Assembly (NCBI GenBank): GCA_949291945.1
Contig: CASEXH010000027.1
Location: 1 to 57,527, forward strand
Direction of reading: 5' to 3'
Length of the DNA: 57,527 bases
Source of the DNA: an uncultured Bacillota bacterium
GTDB lineage: Bacteria; Bacillota; Clostridia; Lachnospirales; Lachnospiraceae
A program made the translations under genes and the position numbers. This document shows positions 37,264-45,080 of the stretch, in pieces. The notes below the pieces were generated by a model, which saw only the letters and a list, made by a program, of their open reading frames with translations, was not told the origin of the DNA and did not search any database. Numbering within the stretch: position 1 is the first letter of the stretch; every line of letters begins with the position of its first letter.

Positions 37264-37345
37264 TCTGCGTAGGTTTCAAGAGATAAACGCTCATCCGTAC
37301 TAGATACGAGGTCAGAAATGGCAGGTTCGATTCCTGCACGCAGAA
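37264..37345 (+). ncRNA. tRNA-like RNA, anticodon region irregular
   Basis: 82 nt. Acceptor TCTGCGT/ACGCAGA, D arm GTTT/AAAC and T arm GCAGG TTCGATT CCTGC are all good. The anticodon arm is not: CTCAT/ACGAG gives an 11-nt loop with one mismatch, or a shifted fold gives a 7-nt loop with TAG. Possibly a broken tRNA-Leu or one with an expanded loop. Confidence 0.5.
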
Positions 37346-37387
37346 TGCGGTGCTTTGTATGAGACAGCACCCACAATCATTACGCCG

Positions 37388-37417
37388 GCATCATGCCTAT
37401 CGCTACAGGCATGATGC
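37388..37417 (+). terminator. Hairpin after the last tRNA-like gene
   Basis: A perfect 11-bp stem GCATCATGCCT/AGGCATGATGC with an 8-nt loop. A T-rich stretch begins 15 bases later, so it is more a stem for RNA stability than a standard terminator. Confidence 0.6.
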
Positions 37418-37453
37418 AATTAAATCATTATTTTCATTTTTTCCTCTTTTATG

Positions 37454-37482
37454 GCACCTAAGAATGGTTCTTAGGTGCTTTT
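37454..37482 (+). terminator. Terminator of the tRNA array
   Basis: GCACCTAAGAA/TTCTTAGGTGC with a 3-nt loop followed by TTTTG. It ends a transcript of about 2.2 kb starting at promoter E. Confidence 0.9.
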
Positions 37483-37907
37483 GTATATTTTATGCTAATG
37501 TATGTGTATGAATATGTTCATAAATATACATACAAGTCTGATTGTACATTTAAGTGTGTTTATGTAAATGATTATGGAATTCTGCATGCGTACAACTATA
37601 AATACATATAAAAATAGACACTTGTAATATGTGCATGTATATACGTATACGCATAATAATAATTCAACGTATAAACATAATTAAACAGCTACAAATAAAT
37701 CCACACATAAATATGATTATCTCTCCGCTTATGCCTATAAATTTGAAATATAAGTATGTGCATGATTATGTATATATTCATAATTAAGCGCCAAAATATG
37801 CGCATATGCATGAGGACGCATGTACTCACGACGTCACACATCAAGATATACATGTTCTATGTCTTGCTATATGCATATATATATGTATACTCATAAATAC
37901 ATATATG
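37483..37907. other. AT-rich, alternating purine-pyrimidine stretch without genes
   Basis: About 425 bp with no open frame. Words such as TATGTATA, CATAAATA, GCATATG and TACATA recur on both strands, ending in a long TATATGCATATATATATG tract near 37,868. A similar but shorter tract lies at about 38,411-38,440. It could be a DNA-unwinding region of a replication origin. No clear iterons seen. Confidence 0.4.
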
Positions 37908-38270
37908 TTAATGCTTAGATAGCTGTATATCACAAAGATATGCGTAATCAGGTAACGTTTTAATATATGGATCCCACGCTTTTTTGATTCTTTTAATCTC
38001 ATTTGCGTTAGCTAAATCTATTGTATGTTCACTTCCTGATTGAATTAGCGCGTCCATTGCCACATCATGCAGCATTTGATCGCATAATTGCTCTGCAGTC
38101 TGTATCGCCTCTGCGCTTTCAACAGTATGTGGCTGGCCGGAAAGACTCAGTAATACATACCCAACTTTATTTGACCATAATAGATCATAATCCTGACTTT
38201 GCTTAATGTGATCATGGAATGTAGCAATAACTCTTTCGATTTCCTTCTTGGTTTCCTTTTGGTATATCAT
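37908..38270 (-). CDS. Hypothetical protein, 120 aa
   Basis: A soluble, mostly helical protein beginning MIYQKETKKEIERVIATFHD and ending in YLCDIQLSKH. AAAGGAGG lies before the ATG on the minus strand. An inverted repeat CCATTTT/AAAATGG (about 38,302-38,324) lies in its upstream region and may be an operator. No family recognised. Confidence 0.6.
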   Translation of the reverse strand: MIYQKETKKEIERVIATFHDHIKQSQDYDLLWSNKVGYVLLSLSGQPHTVESAEAIQTAEQLCDQMLHDVAMDALIQSGSEHTIDLANANEIKRIKKAWDPYIKTLPDYAYLCDIQLSKH

Positions 38271-38591
38271 AATAACCTCCTTTAATGAATAATCTAAGCC
38301 ATTTTATCATAACAAAATGGTCGGATGAAATTATAAAATTCTGTAAACATTCACTTCTTCAATTGTAAGAGTAAGAGATAAAAGCAAATATTTCAAAAAT
38401 CAACTACATCAATCAATCACATATAATATATATGTATATATATGCACATACTCATGATTGCTTTACAAGCCTGTCGGAAAGCCGGTAGGCTTATTTTATT
38501 AACCTGCTGCCATTAATTTCTGCGAAATACGCTAATTTGTGAATACGATATAATTAGATTACCGATAAAGATAGTAGGGAGGATAATAAAT
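38271..38591. other. Divergent intergenic region
   Basis: Holds the upstream regions of the 37,908 gene (minus) and the 38,592 gene (plus), an AT repeat tract, a short hairpin GCCTGTCGGAAAGCCGGTAGGC (two parts, near 38,469) and promoter D. Confidence 0.5.
38519..38554 (+). promoter_or_regulatory. Element-type promoter D
   Basis: TCTGCGAAAT box at 38519-38528, 20 nt, then TATAAT at 38549-38554. One base shorter than the others. The next start codon is 38 bp downstream. Confidence 0.65.
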
Positions 38592-38948
38592 ATGAGCAAA
38601 AAGGTAATATCACCAGATAAACAGATTAAAACGTTGTGCAGCAGGATCAGCTCTGATACACAGAGATGGATTGACATAAATGAAAACGGTTGCTGGGATC
38701 CGTCATGGACGGATGGAACAAATATGAACCTTGTAAGACGTCATATTATCTGGAGCAAAAGAAATATCATAGAAATATGCGTAAAATACAATTGCCCATT
38801 GCCGGAAGAGTATTTCAGTCCAGTCCCGCCAGAAGTCAGCGAATACTATATGGCTGACCCTAAACGTGTTGAAAACATGCTTGTGCGCCCGGCAGCCGTA
38901 ACTACAGTTAAAGCAAAATTTGACCAAAAGCAGCTTGCTTTTGCTTAA
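38592..38948 (+). CDS. Hypothetical protein, 118 aa
   Basis: Contains a Trp-rich N-terminal half (RWIDINENGCWDPSW, HIIWSKRNIIE) and a Pro-rich centre (CPLPEEYFSPVPPE). GGGAGG lies before the ATG. It is first in an operon driven by promoter D that continues at least through the ASCH gene, 11 bp away. Family unknown to me; such proteins occur on Clostridial mobile elements. Confidence 0.6.
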   Translation: MSKKVISPDKQIKTLCSRISSDTQRWIDINENGCWDPSWTDGTNMNLVRRHIIWSKRNIIEICVKYNCPLPEEYFSPVPPEVSEYYMADPKRVENMLVRPAAVTTVKAKFDQKQLAFA

Positions 38949-38959
38949 GGAGCAGAAAG

Positions 38960-39292
38960 ATGCTAATACTTCCAATCAAAAAGAAATGGTTTGATATGAT
39001 CCTGTCTGGAGAGAAAAAAGAAGAATATCGAGAAATAAAACCATATTATACTTCGAGATTCATTAATGCACTCGGCCGGAATGGATTAGTACAAACTGAA
39101 GAAGCCAAAAGGTTATTATTAAAATCTCTGGATGAGAAACAATTTGAACTCTTATTCCGAAACGGTTATTCTTCAAGTTCCCCGACTTTTAGCGCCGTTT
39201 GCCATCTTAAAGTAGGAGAGGGCAAAGAAAAATGGGGCGCAATAGCCGGTGTTGAGTATTATGTATTAAAAATTGATAGGATCAATTCTTAA
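38960..39292 (+). CDS. ASCH-domain protein
   Basis: A 110-residue protein with the ASCH opening MLILPIKKKWFDMILSGEKK followed by EYREIKPYY, the RNA-binding-type PUA-like fold. Phage ASCH proteins may bind RNA or modified bases. It ends in VEYYVLKIDRI. It lies in the promoter D operon. Confidence 0.75.
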   Translation: MLILPIKKKWFDMILSGEKKEEYREIKPYYTSRFINALGRNGLVQTEEAKRLLLKSLDEKQFELLFRNGYSSSSPTFSAVCHLKVGEGKEKWGAIAGVEYYVLKIDRINS

Positions 39293-39338
39293 ATCTCAAA
39301 GAAGAAATAACAGCTTCAGGATTTGAAAAGGAGAAAAA

Positions 39339-39689
39339 ATGAATATCAAAGATTTTTCAGTAGGTCAGCAAGTTTATCGCCTTGAGTTTTCCGCAAGGGA
39401 CGGACGTTATAATGTAACAGAAAGAAAAATAGTAAGGGTTGGCAGGATTTATGTAACAGATGATTTTGGATGCAGATATCTGGCAGCTCCAGCCGTAGAA
39501 AACGGTGTAGTTGAGAATATAGAGACTGCTGGAAATGGCTATCTTTTCCCGACAATGGAAGATGTAGAAAACCATCTTGAAAAAAATGAACTAAAAAAAT
39601 GGCTGGTGAATCTTAATTTTTATGAGTGTGCCGGTTATACACTGGATCAGCTTAGAAGAGTCAAAGAAATATTATCAGAAAAAAGCTGA
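39339..39689 (+). CDS. Hypothetical protein, 116 aa
   Basis: A beta-rich N-terminal half (FSVGQQVYRLEFSARDGRYN, KIVRVGRIYVTDD) resembles a small SH3-like barrel, and the C-terminal half is helical. AAAGGAG precedes the ATG. Unknown family; part of the operon of small genes from 38,592. Confidence 0.6.
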   Translation: MNIKDFSVGQQVYRLEFSARDGRYNVTERKIVRVGRIYVTDDFGCRYLAAPAVENGVVENIETAGNGYLFPTMEDVENHLEKNELKKWLVNLNFYECAGYTLDQLRRVKEILSEKS

Positions 39690-39738
39690 TTTTCGTAAAA
39701 GCCAGTACCCACAAAAAATGTTTTGAAGGAGAGTAAAA

Positions 39739-41196
39739 ATGTTTGATCTTGAGCTTATAAAAGGAGTTATATCAAAAAACAGGGAAAAAGATATATCCAA
39801 AAAACAAATAGCGAAGCTGCTGAATGCAACCCCTGGAGCACTTGAAGCTTTTGAGCATGCCTATCACACTCAGGTTATACAGAAGATGCCGGACACAGGA
39901 AACCTTTTCGATATGGATGCTAAAAGCACAAAAGATGCCGCTAAAAAGCAAGAGGGACGCAGTGTTACAGAATTATCTCAGAAAGTGGATGAGCTGGTTA
40001 ACCGGATTGTAAAAGAATTGTTAGCGCAGGCAATCATATACTCATATGACGGCAGCATAGCGCAGATAGAAGAAACATTATGTGAAGCAACGAGAAATCC
40101 TGTCACTAACTCTGACCTTTACAAGCTGCCTGAATCAATCCGTCCACAGCTAACCGGATTACTTGCTAAAATAGATGTGCCAGATCTGACATATATGGAA
40201 CTGCTGCAGCAGTATTATACATACAAAAGGGCTAAGGATCCAGCCAAAAGAAAGAATGCATACCATATGTTCCGGCAGGGGCTTGACATCCTTGATCTTG
40301 ATCCTGTTACCTATGAGATCCTTGGCATGAACCCTAATACAATGGGATACTGGTTTCCTGAGTTGGTCAGTGCTGTTAAAGCCGGCAGTTTGTTTAAACT
40401 TCCAAATACCAAAATCATAAAGGTGCCCCTTACGATGCTTCAGCTGACCCGCATCGATTACGGATCATTGAATCCGACTACTCTGCGTATTGTAGATGAA
40501 TTCTGCTATAAAGCATTTGACCTTAAGGAAGATAATGAGTATTTTGTAAAAACAGGTACATATTCTTCGAAGTTTAATTTTCGAAATGCGCATATAGCTG
40601 GAGCTAAAGAGGTACGTGAACTCGGTGAATATCTTCTTTTTATTCAGAATCAGGCATGTATGGCAGCAGGACCGTTAAGCCAGCCATGCATTTATGGAAT
40701 GTCAACAACAAACGAATGGGTGGTTCGTGAATACATCAAGGATAAAGAGAATAACCCTTGCATCTATAAAGGAATGCCATTACATACGGAGTACCGTGCA
40801 TTCGTAGACTTTGATACTGATGAAATCCTTGGCTTGACGCCATACTGGCGTTCTGATGTTATGAAGCAGCGGTTGGGTAATGAAAAAGATGCGGACAGCC
40901 CTCATAATATCCACGATTACACAATATTCCTTACACATGAGGATACGCTGATCGCCAGATATGAGAAAAACAAGGAAGAGGTAATTTCTGAAATACGTAA
41001 GCTGATCCCTCATATTAATCTCCCAGGGCAGTGGTCCATTGATATCATGCAAAATGGAACTGAGTTCTACATAATTGATATGGCTTTAGCACAAGAATCA
41101 GCACTATCAGACTGTGTTCCTAAAGGGAAAATAAAACATATTGAAATTGACTGGATGCCTAAGCTGGAGAATATAGAAGATATAAGGTGCAAATGA
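39739..41196 (+). CDS. ATP-grasp-like protein, 485 aa
   Basis: A large soluble protein. The N-terminus (residues 1-40) looks like a helix-turn-helix (ISKKQIAKLLNATPGALEAF). The second half carries features that resemble ATP-grasp folds: FVKTGTYSSKF for the nucleotide lysines, HTEYRAFVDFDTDEILGL, and QWSIDIMQNGTEFYIIDMAL, in which the acidic residues could bind Mg-ATP. Substrate unknown. A copy of the 13-bp palindrome lies within the gene. Family assignment is by motif only. Confidence 0.55.
   Translation: MFDLELIKGVISKNREKDISKKQIAKLLNATPGALEAFEHAYHTQVIQKMPDTGNLFDMDAKSTKDAAKKQEGRSVTELSQKVDELVNRIVKELLAQAIIYSYDGSIAQIEETLCEATRNPVTNSDLYKLPESIRPQLTGLLAKIDVPDLTYMELLQQYYTYKRAKDPAKRKNAYHMFRQGLDILDLDPVTYEILGMNPNTMGYWFPELVSAVKAGSLFKLPNTKIIKVPLTMLQLTRIDYGSLNPTTLRIVDEFCYKAFDLKEDNEYFVKTGTYSSKFNFRNAHIAGAKEVRELGEYLLFIQNQACMAAGPLSQPCIYGMSTTNEWVVREYIKDKENNPCIYKGMPLHTEYRAFVDFDTDEILGLTPYWRSDVMKQRLGNEKDADSPHNIHDYTIFLTHEDTLIARYEKNKEEVISEIRKLIPHINLPGQWSIDIMQNGTEFYIIDMALAQESALSDCVPKGKIKHIEIDWMPKLENIEDIRCK
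41056..41068. promoter_or_regulatory. GGAACTNAGTTCC palindrome, copy 4 (12/13)
   Basis: GGAACTGAGTTCT inside the ATP-grasp-like gene. Confidence 0.4.
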
Positions 41197-41199
41197 GAC

Positions 41200-41487
41200 A
41201 TGAAAAAGAAAGACAAGAAGAGATGGATCCTCGATTATATGAAAAATCATCCGAATGTGCCGGCAGACGTCTGCAACGAAGAATTTATTCTTGCCTATAT
41301 TGACTGCTGCCATCCTGATCTGGTAGAAGACAAAGGTTTATTTGTACCGTATATTCCAGAATTGGGCAGGTATCTCAGCGAACTTTACAAAGAAGGACAC
41401 GTATGGAGATATGCTCATGGTCTACAGTTTACTCGTGATGGCTGGCCGAAGTGGATATATGTTTATGTACTAAAAAAGAAAGGGTAG
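41200..41487 (+). CDS. Hypothetical protein, 95 aa
   Basis: Starts three bases after the previous stop, so it is coupled. A basic N-terminus is followed by a helical, Trp-containing C-terminus (YLSELYKEGHVWRYAHGLQF) with a winged-helix look. Possibly DNA-binding; not proven. Confidence 0.55.
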   Translation: MKKKDKKRWILDYMKNHPNVPADVCNEEFILAYIDCCHPDLVEDKGLFVPYIPELGRYLSELYKEGHVWRYAHGLQFTRDGWPKWIYVYVLKKKG

Positions 41488-41492
41488 TCTAA

Positions 41493-41627
41493 ATGTCCAT
41501 AATTATATTTGAATGCATTGTGGTGATAATAGCTATTTCAGCTACTTTTTTCGCAATAACAATATATGGTAGTCTATGGGGATTTTTGAAAAATTTAATT
41601 AAAGGCATTAAAATCAGAATGCCTTAA
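41493..41627 (+). CDS. Small membrane protein, 44 aa
   Basis: ATG at 41493, directly after the preceding gene. One hydrophobic helix (IVVIIAISATFFAITIYG) and a basic tail (KGIKIRMP). Typical of small membrane proteins on mobile elements. Function unknown. Confidence 0.5.
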   Translation: MSIIIFECIVVIIAISATFFAITIYGSLWGFLKNLIKGIKIRMP

Positions 41628-41664
41628 AAGAATAAAGATTAAAGATACTATAGTTCAGGATTAT

Positions 41665-42033
41665 TTGCAAAGCATAATCAATGAAGCTGATTTGCATCCA
41701 CAAAAACTCACAAAACAATTACCTTCCAGGATAAAGTGTAGCGACAATAAATATCCTGAAATAAAGCAGACAATTACCGATAAACAAATGAAAATTGAAT
41801 CTGGTTTTCAGATAAATGGGCTCTCTTTAAATCAGTGGAATATATGCCGTACTGAAATAGAAAAACTATTACAGCGTCAGCTCAGCAAAAAGCAACAAGA
41901 ACGGATAAAAGTATTACTGGAAAGAATAAAAAGTTCTTTGTATTTTAAGCGGCAAGAAAATGAAAACATAGATTCCGAAACGACCTTAGTCGCACTCGAA
42001 CAGTTGGTAATTAGTAACATCGTAAACAAGTAA
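41665..42033 (+). CDS. Hypothetical protein, about 122 aa
   Basis: Basic, helical protein with a Lys/Arg-rich C-terminal half (LLQRQLSKKQQERIKVLLE). TTG 41665 is the first ordinary start; the frame is open further upstream with only ATT and ATA, so the true start is uncertain. Family unknown. Confidence 0.5.
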   Translation: MQSIINEADLHPQKLTKQLPSRIKCSDNKYPEIKQTITDKQMKIESGFQINGLSLNQWNICRTEIEKLLQRQLSKKQQERIKVLLERIKSSLYFKRQENENIDSETTLVALEQLVISNIVNK

Positions 42034-42046
42034 AGGAGAAAAATAG

Positions 42047-42469
42047 ATGGATTTTCAAGAAATGAACAATATGTTTTCAGACTATCTCATCAAAGGAGTA
42101 GCTGCGATTTTAATAATAGGCCTAATCGTGTCCTTCATATGGATGCTTGCTACTGGTGGGTACGATGATCTGCTTTCCCTTTGGCGTGTGAAATGCAATA
42201 AAAATGTGTCTGAAAGCACGAACAATAGCAAATACCGAAAGCTGTATAGAGCTACTCATCTAATAGTTACTATTGCAATAGTAGTATCTATAGTGTTGGA
42301 TACGATCTATTTGTTATTATCCTATGAAATTATAAAGGTAGACGGGAACGTTGCCACAATACTTAATAATTATGGTATATACATTAATCTTGGGTTCAGT
42401 ATTTTTACATTATGTGCAATAGTGACAAATTTTATTGTATATAAAAAAAGCAAAGAAAATTCGAATTAA
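42047..42469 (+). CDS. Membrane protein, 140 aa
   Basis: Three hydrophobic helices at about residues 17-37, 70-92 and 108-132, with a basic loop after the first. AAAGGAG lies before the ATG. No family recognised. It ends the rightward group that starts at 38,592; a terminator follows. Confidence 0.6.
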   Translation: MDFQEMNNMFSDYLIKGVAAILIIGLIVSFIWMLATGGYDDLLSLWRVKCNKNVSESTNNSKYRKLYRATHLIVTIAIVVSIVLDTIYLLLSYEIIKVDGNVATILNNYGIYINLGFSIFTLCAIVTNFIVYKKSKENSN

Positions 42470-42532
42470 GACCATTCGATTGTGTTATGTTTGAAATACG
42501 CACATAGTTAGAATTATAAATCCAAAGAAAGA

Positions 42533-42562
42533 AGAGCCGGCTGACAAAACCGACTCTCTTTT
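42533..42562. terminator. Bidirectional terminator
   Basis: AGAGCCGG/CCGACTCT with one mismatch, A-rich to the left and TTTT to the right. Lies between convergent genes. Confidence 0.7.
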
Positions 42563-42570
42563 CATGCCAT

Positions 42571-43176
42571 TTAAGAAATCTTATTGCCTGCTATATATGA
42601 ATAATGCTCTGGTGGGCAACTGGGATCTTCATCATATGCGGTCACTTCAATCCTTATGTCAGGATACATCTCCGAGAGCTTTTTTATAACCGGCTCCGGT
42701 GTGCTCCACGCTGTTTGAAATGTAACCATATCATTACCAGAAAAATCAGTGTTGCCAGCGTTCCATTTTGTACCCCAATTTTGGCAGCACCAATCATACC
42801 ATGTGGTGGCACCATACCTTAAATAATTGTCTACATAAATCTTACCTTTTTCATAGAGATAGTTCTTTTGCCCTGCTGATGAAATCTTATTGATTTCAAT
42901 AAAAATCTCTTTCGCCATATCAAGGCTATTTTTAAAATAGGATTTTAAAGACTTCACAAGTAGCTCAACCTTCTTATAATCCAGATCATCTACAGGTATC
43001 GTCCCTTTCTCTGTTAAATAGCATACTATCGCCTGATCAGTGATACTGCCGCACTCAATATCAAGGCTTGGCGGCATAGGAATGATCTTGTTGAAATCAA
43101 AATTCCCTTTATCGTCGAATAAAGGCAGATGACAGATCCCTTCCATTTTTATTGTGTTTGTTGTGATGTTTGGCAT
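42571..43176 (-). CDS. YubB/Api92-like protein (DUF1281 type)
   Basis: A 201-residue protein. The C-terminal half carries the YubB ferredoxin-like signature: WYDWCCQNWGTKWNAG, then FQTAWSTPEPVIKKLSEMYP and a C-terminal acidic SYIAGNKIS end. The N-terminal MPNITTNTIKMEG is also typical. The family is common on plasmids and phages; function unknown. AGGAGGAAGC precedes the start. Its upstream region shares a motif with that of DUF5688. Confidence 0.75.
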   Translation of the reverse strand: MPNITTNTIKMEGICHLPLFDDKGNFDFNKIIPMPPSLDIECGSITDQAIVCYLTEKGTIPVDDLDYKKVELLVKSLKSYFKNSLDMAKEIFIEINKISSAGQKNYLYEKGKIYVDNYLRYGATTWYDWCCQNWGTKWNAGNTDFSGNDMVTFQTAWSTPEPVIKKLSEMYPDIRIEVTAYDEDPSCPPEHYSYIAGNKIS

Positions 43177-43246
43177 AATAGCTTCCTCCTTTTTTTGATT
43201 ACGAAAACAATATGGGAAGACAAGTAATTAAAAGTTTGAGATATTC

Positions 43247-43283
43247 TCTGCGAAAACAGCGGTTATAAAAATTTAAGTAAAAT
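43247..43283 (+). promoter_or_regulatory. Element-type promoter B
   Basis: TCTGCGAAAA at 43247-43256, 21 nt, TAAAAT at 43278-43283. Start codon 31 bp downstream. Confidence 0.7.
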
Positions 43284-43313
43284 AAAATCATCAAAGAAAA
43301 GGAGAGGAAAGAC

Positions 43314-43580
43314 ATGGGAAGTATCAAACGCAAAGATATATGGGAAAAAGAGAACATGGTCAATGAAGCTTATGTTCAGTCAATCGAGCTTGCAAATAAG
43401 CTGCATGAGGAAATCTCACTGATTCAGGAGAAGATCTGAGAGCTCGTGAAATTGGATGCCGCTGCTGAATGCGATAATCCAGATCTGGTTTCCCAGCGTA
43501 AAACACTGATCGCATACATGACGAAAGAGGCAGAAGAGTTGGAAAAAAGTCTTGATTCGTATCAAAATGAGACATATTAA
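43314..43580 (+). pseudogene. Small coiled-coil protein interrupted by an in-frame TGA
   Basis: ATG 43314 (after AAAGGAGAGG) opens a 41-residue helix-rich product that ends at TGA 43437-43439. The same frame then continues for 46 sense codons with matching coiled-coil character (ELVKLDAAAECDNPDLVSQR) to TAA at 43578. One C-to-T change (CGA to TGA) would explain this. Either a mutated gene, a short real protein, or stop read-through. Confidence 0.55.
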
Positions 43581-43694
43581 TTACAGGCACCTCCGCCCTT
43601 AGTGGCGATGGTATACAGTATGTCACAATACGTAACAGACAAATGGGTGTAGCTGCCGTCTTTTCCTTACAAGGCGGCAGCAGAAAGGAGAAAA

Positions 43695-43790
43695 ATGAGC
43701 GAAAAGTTTGTTCAAACCCTTAGGTTTTTCAAAAGTAATTATAAAGGCTTTGTGTTGGAAAAAGGGGAAGGTTATACTTATAAAAGATAA
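43695..43790 (+). CDS. Small protein, 31 aa, possibly frameshifted
   Basis: A good AAAGGAG precedes ATG 43695; the product begins MSEKFVQTLRFFKSNYKGF. In the +1 frame, an open stretch continues to 43899 and encodes a Cys-containing segment (HICTGCWKHLIEKYKDCP) that looks more like a real protein than chance. The two could be one gene split by a frameshift. Confidence 0.4.
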   Translation: MSEKFVQTLRFFKSNYKGFVLEKGEGYTYKR

Positions 43791-43954
43791 TCGTCCCCAT
43801 ATATGTACAGGCTGCTGGAAGCACTTGATCGAAAAGTACAAAGACTGCCCAGTACGAGACTGGACTCACGACAAAGAGGTTATAGTGATTACACTATAAC
43901 GCTAAATGCAATCCGATCCCTTGCTGAGCAGTTTTTTACAGAAGGAGAGAAGCA

Positions 43955-44233
43955 ATGGAAGTATATATTACAAAATATGCTTTATCTGAAGGTGGGGTCC
44001 TTAATGGTAAAATCATTGACGTATGGAACTTAGAGGACGATCATACTCATGAAAAGCGTAAAACTTATGTTGTTCAGTCAGATGAACGAAAATTTCTGCT
44101 CAATGATGAAGATTTTTCCTACTCGTTTGATGAAGCCATTAATAAGGCTGAAGCTATGAGAAAAGAGGAAATAGCATTACTGGAGAACAGACTGGAGCAT
44201 TTGAGAAAAATGTCATTCGCTATAATGCAGTAA
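43955..44233 (+). CDS. Hypothetical protein, 92 aa
   Basis: A beta-rich N-terminal part (MEVYITKYALSEGGVLNGKI) and a C-terminal coiled coil (residues about 62-88). AGAAGGAGAG lies before the ATG. Family not recognised; a member of the promoter B group. Confidence 0.6.
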   Translation: MEVYITKYALSEGGVLNGKIIDVWNLEDDHTHEKRKTYVVQSDERKFLLNDEDFSYSFDEAINKAEAMRKEEIALLENRLEHLRKMSFAIMQ

Positions 44234-44280
44234 ATCATCCATATTAGCATTAGAAGATTCAAGAGAAGGAGGAATTATTC

Positions 44281-44433
44281 ATGTGGCAATTTATTGCAGG
44301 CGCAATGGTTGGAGGCACCCTTGGTGTTGCCTTAATGTGCCTCTTTTTTGTAGGCGGAAAGGCAGACGAATCCAAATTATACGATAGCAGCCGAGATAAG
44401 GACGAACAGGAGACTGGCAAGAAAAATGAGTAA
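44281..44433 (+). CDS. DUF3789 small membrane protein, 50 aa
   Basis: Starts MWQFIAGAMVGGTLGVALMC, the glycine-rich single helix typical of DUF3789, followed by a charged tail. AGAAGGAGG lies before the ATG. Frequently seen on Clostridial plasmids and phages. Overlaps the next gene by 8 bp. Confidence 0.7.
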   Translation: MWQFIAGAMVGGTLGVALMCLFFVGGKADESKLYDSSRDKDEQETGKKNE

Positions 44434-44779
44434 AAAACTATTCGTTGCGTGGGCAAAGTTTGATCCTAATTGTCCATTCGAATTTGTGGTGGAAGAAATC
44501 GAAATAGCACGTATATATGGCAATGGCGTTATTGAAACAAAATATAAATGTTTTGTCAATGCTTCATACAGTACCAAATTATTTGGTGAATGCGGTAGCG
44601 CTCCTCTCGACAAGGAACTTACTTTCCAGAGTGGTGCTGCGTATTATTCTTTAGACAAGGGAAAATGTGTCGCTTTTCTAAAAAAGAAACGATCTGAATT
44701 GACAACATATGCAGAAAATCTTTTACAAAAACTAAATGAATCTACGATTGTAGGAGAAAACGATTATGATTGCATATGA
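44426..44779 (+). CDS. Hypothetical protein, 117 aa
   Basis: Begins inside the end of the DUF3789 gene (coupled). A beta-rich N-terminus (KLFVAWAKFDPNCPFEF, with three more Cys later) and a helical C-terminus. Family unknown. Overlaps the next gene by 14 bp. Confidence 0.55.
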   Translation: MSKKLFVAWAKFDPNCPFEFVVEEIEIARIYGNGVIETKYKCFVNASYSTKLFGECGSAPLDKELTFQSGAAYYSLDKGKCVAFLKKKRSELTTYAENLLQKLNESTIVGENDYDCI

Positions 44780-45080
44780 TAGTTTCACCTTAGCTCAACA
44801 CCTTATGCTATTATCCGCTTTGATCGCAGTATTATTCTTTGCTATCTACAAATACGGATCTGATATAGATCAGAATTTTATAGATAATACTTCAAGGAAT
44901 GCCTCTTATCTCATATCGCTCTTCTTTAGTAAAGTAACCGTATGCATTGCAGCATGGGAACTATCTGGCTCGATTATTGCCAGTTCAGTGATGATAATAA
45001 CAAGTCTAGCATTTTTTATTTGTAAATGCAGAGATATATTTAGGTCAAGAGATGCGGAGGCTGAAGATGGAAAAAACTAA
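44766..45080 (+). CDS. Membrane protein, 104 aa
   Basis: Three hydrophobic helices at about residues 9-27, 44-62 and 68-86. Overlaps neighbours on both sides (14 bp), so it is part of a tight operon. Function unknown. Confidence 0.55.
   Translation: MIAYDSFTLAQHLMLLSALIAVLFFAIYKYGSDIDQNFIDNTSRNASYLISLFFSKVTVCIAAWELSGSIIASSVMIITSLAFFICKCRDIFRSRDAEAEDGKN

Larger units (their letters stand above)
37117..37388 (+). other. Placeholder corrected below: hairpin after the tRNA array
   Basis: The coordinates of this line are given in the wrong order; use the following entry for the hairpin at 37,388-37,417. Confidence 0.01.

Noticed and set aside
37117..37388. A feature line given with reversed coordinates (37388 to 37117)
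   Set aside because: It is a coordinate slip; the correct hairpin entry is 37,388-37,417 and the reversed line should be ignored.
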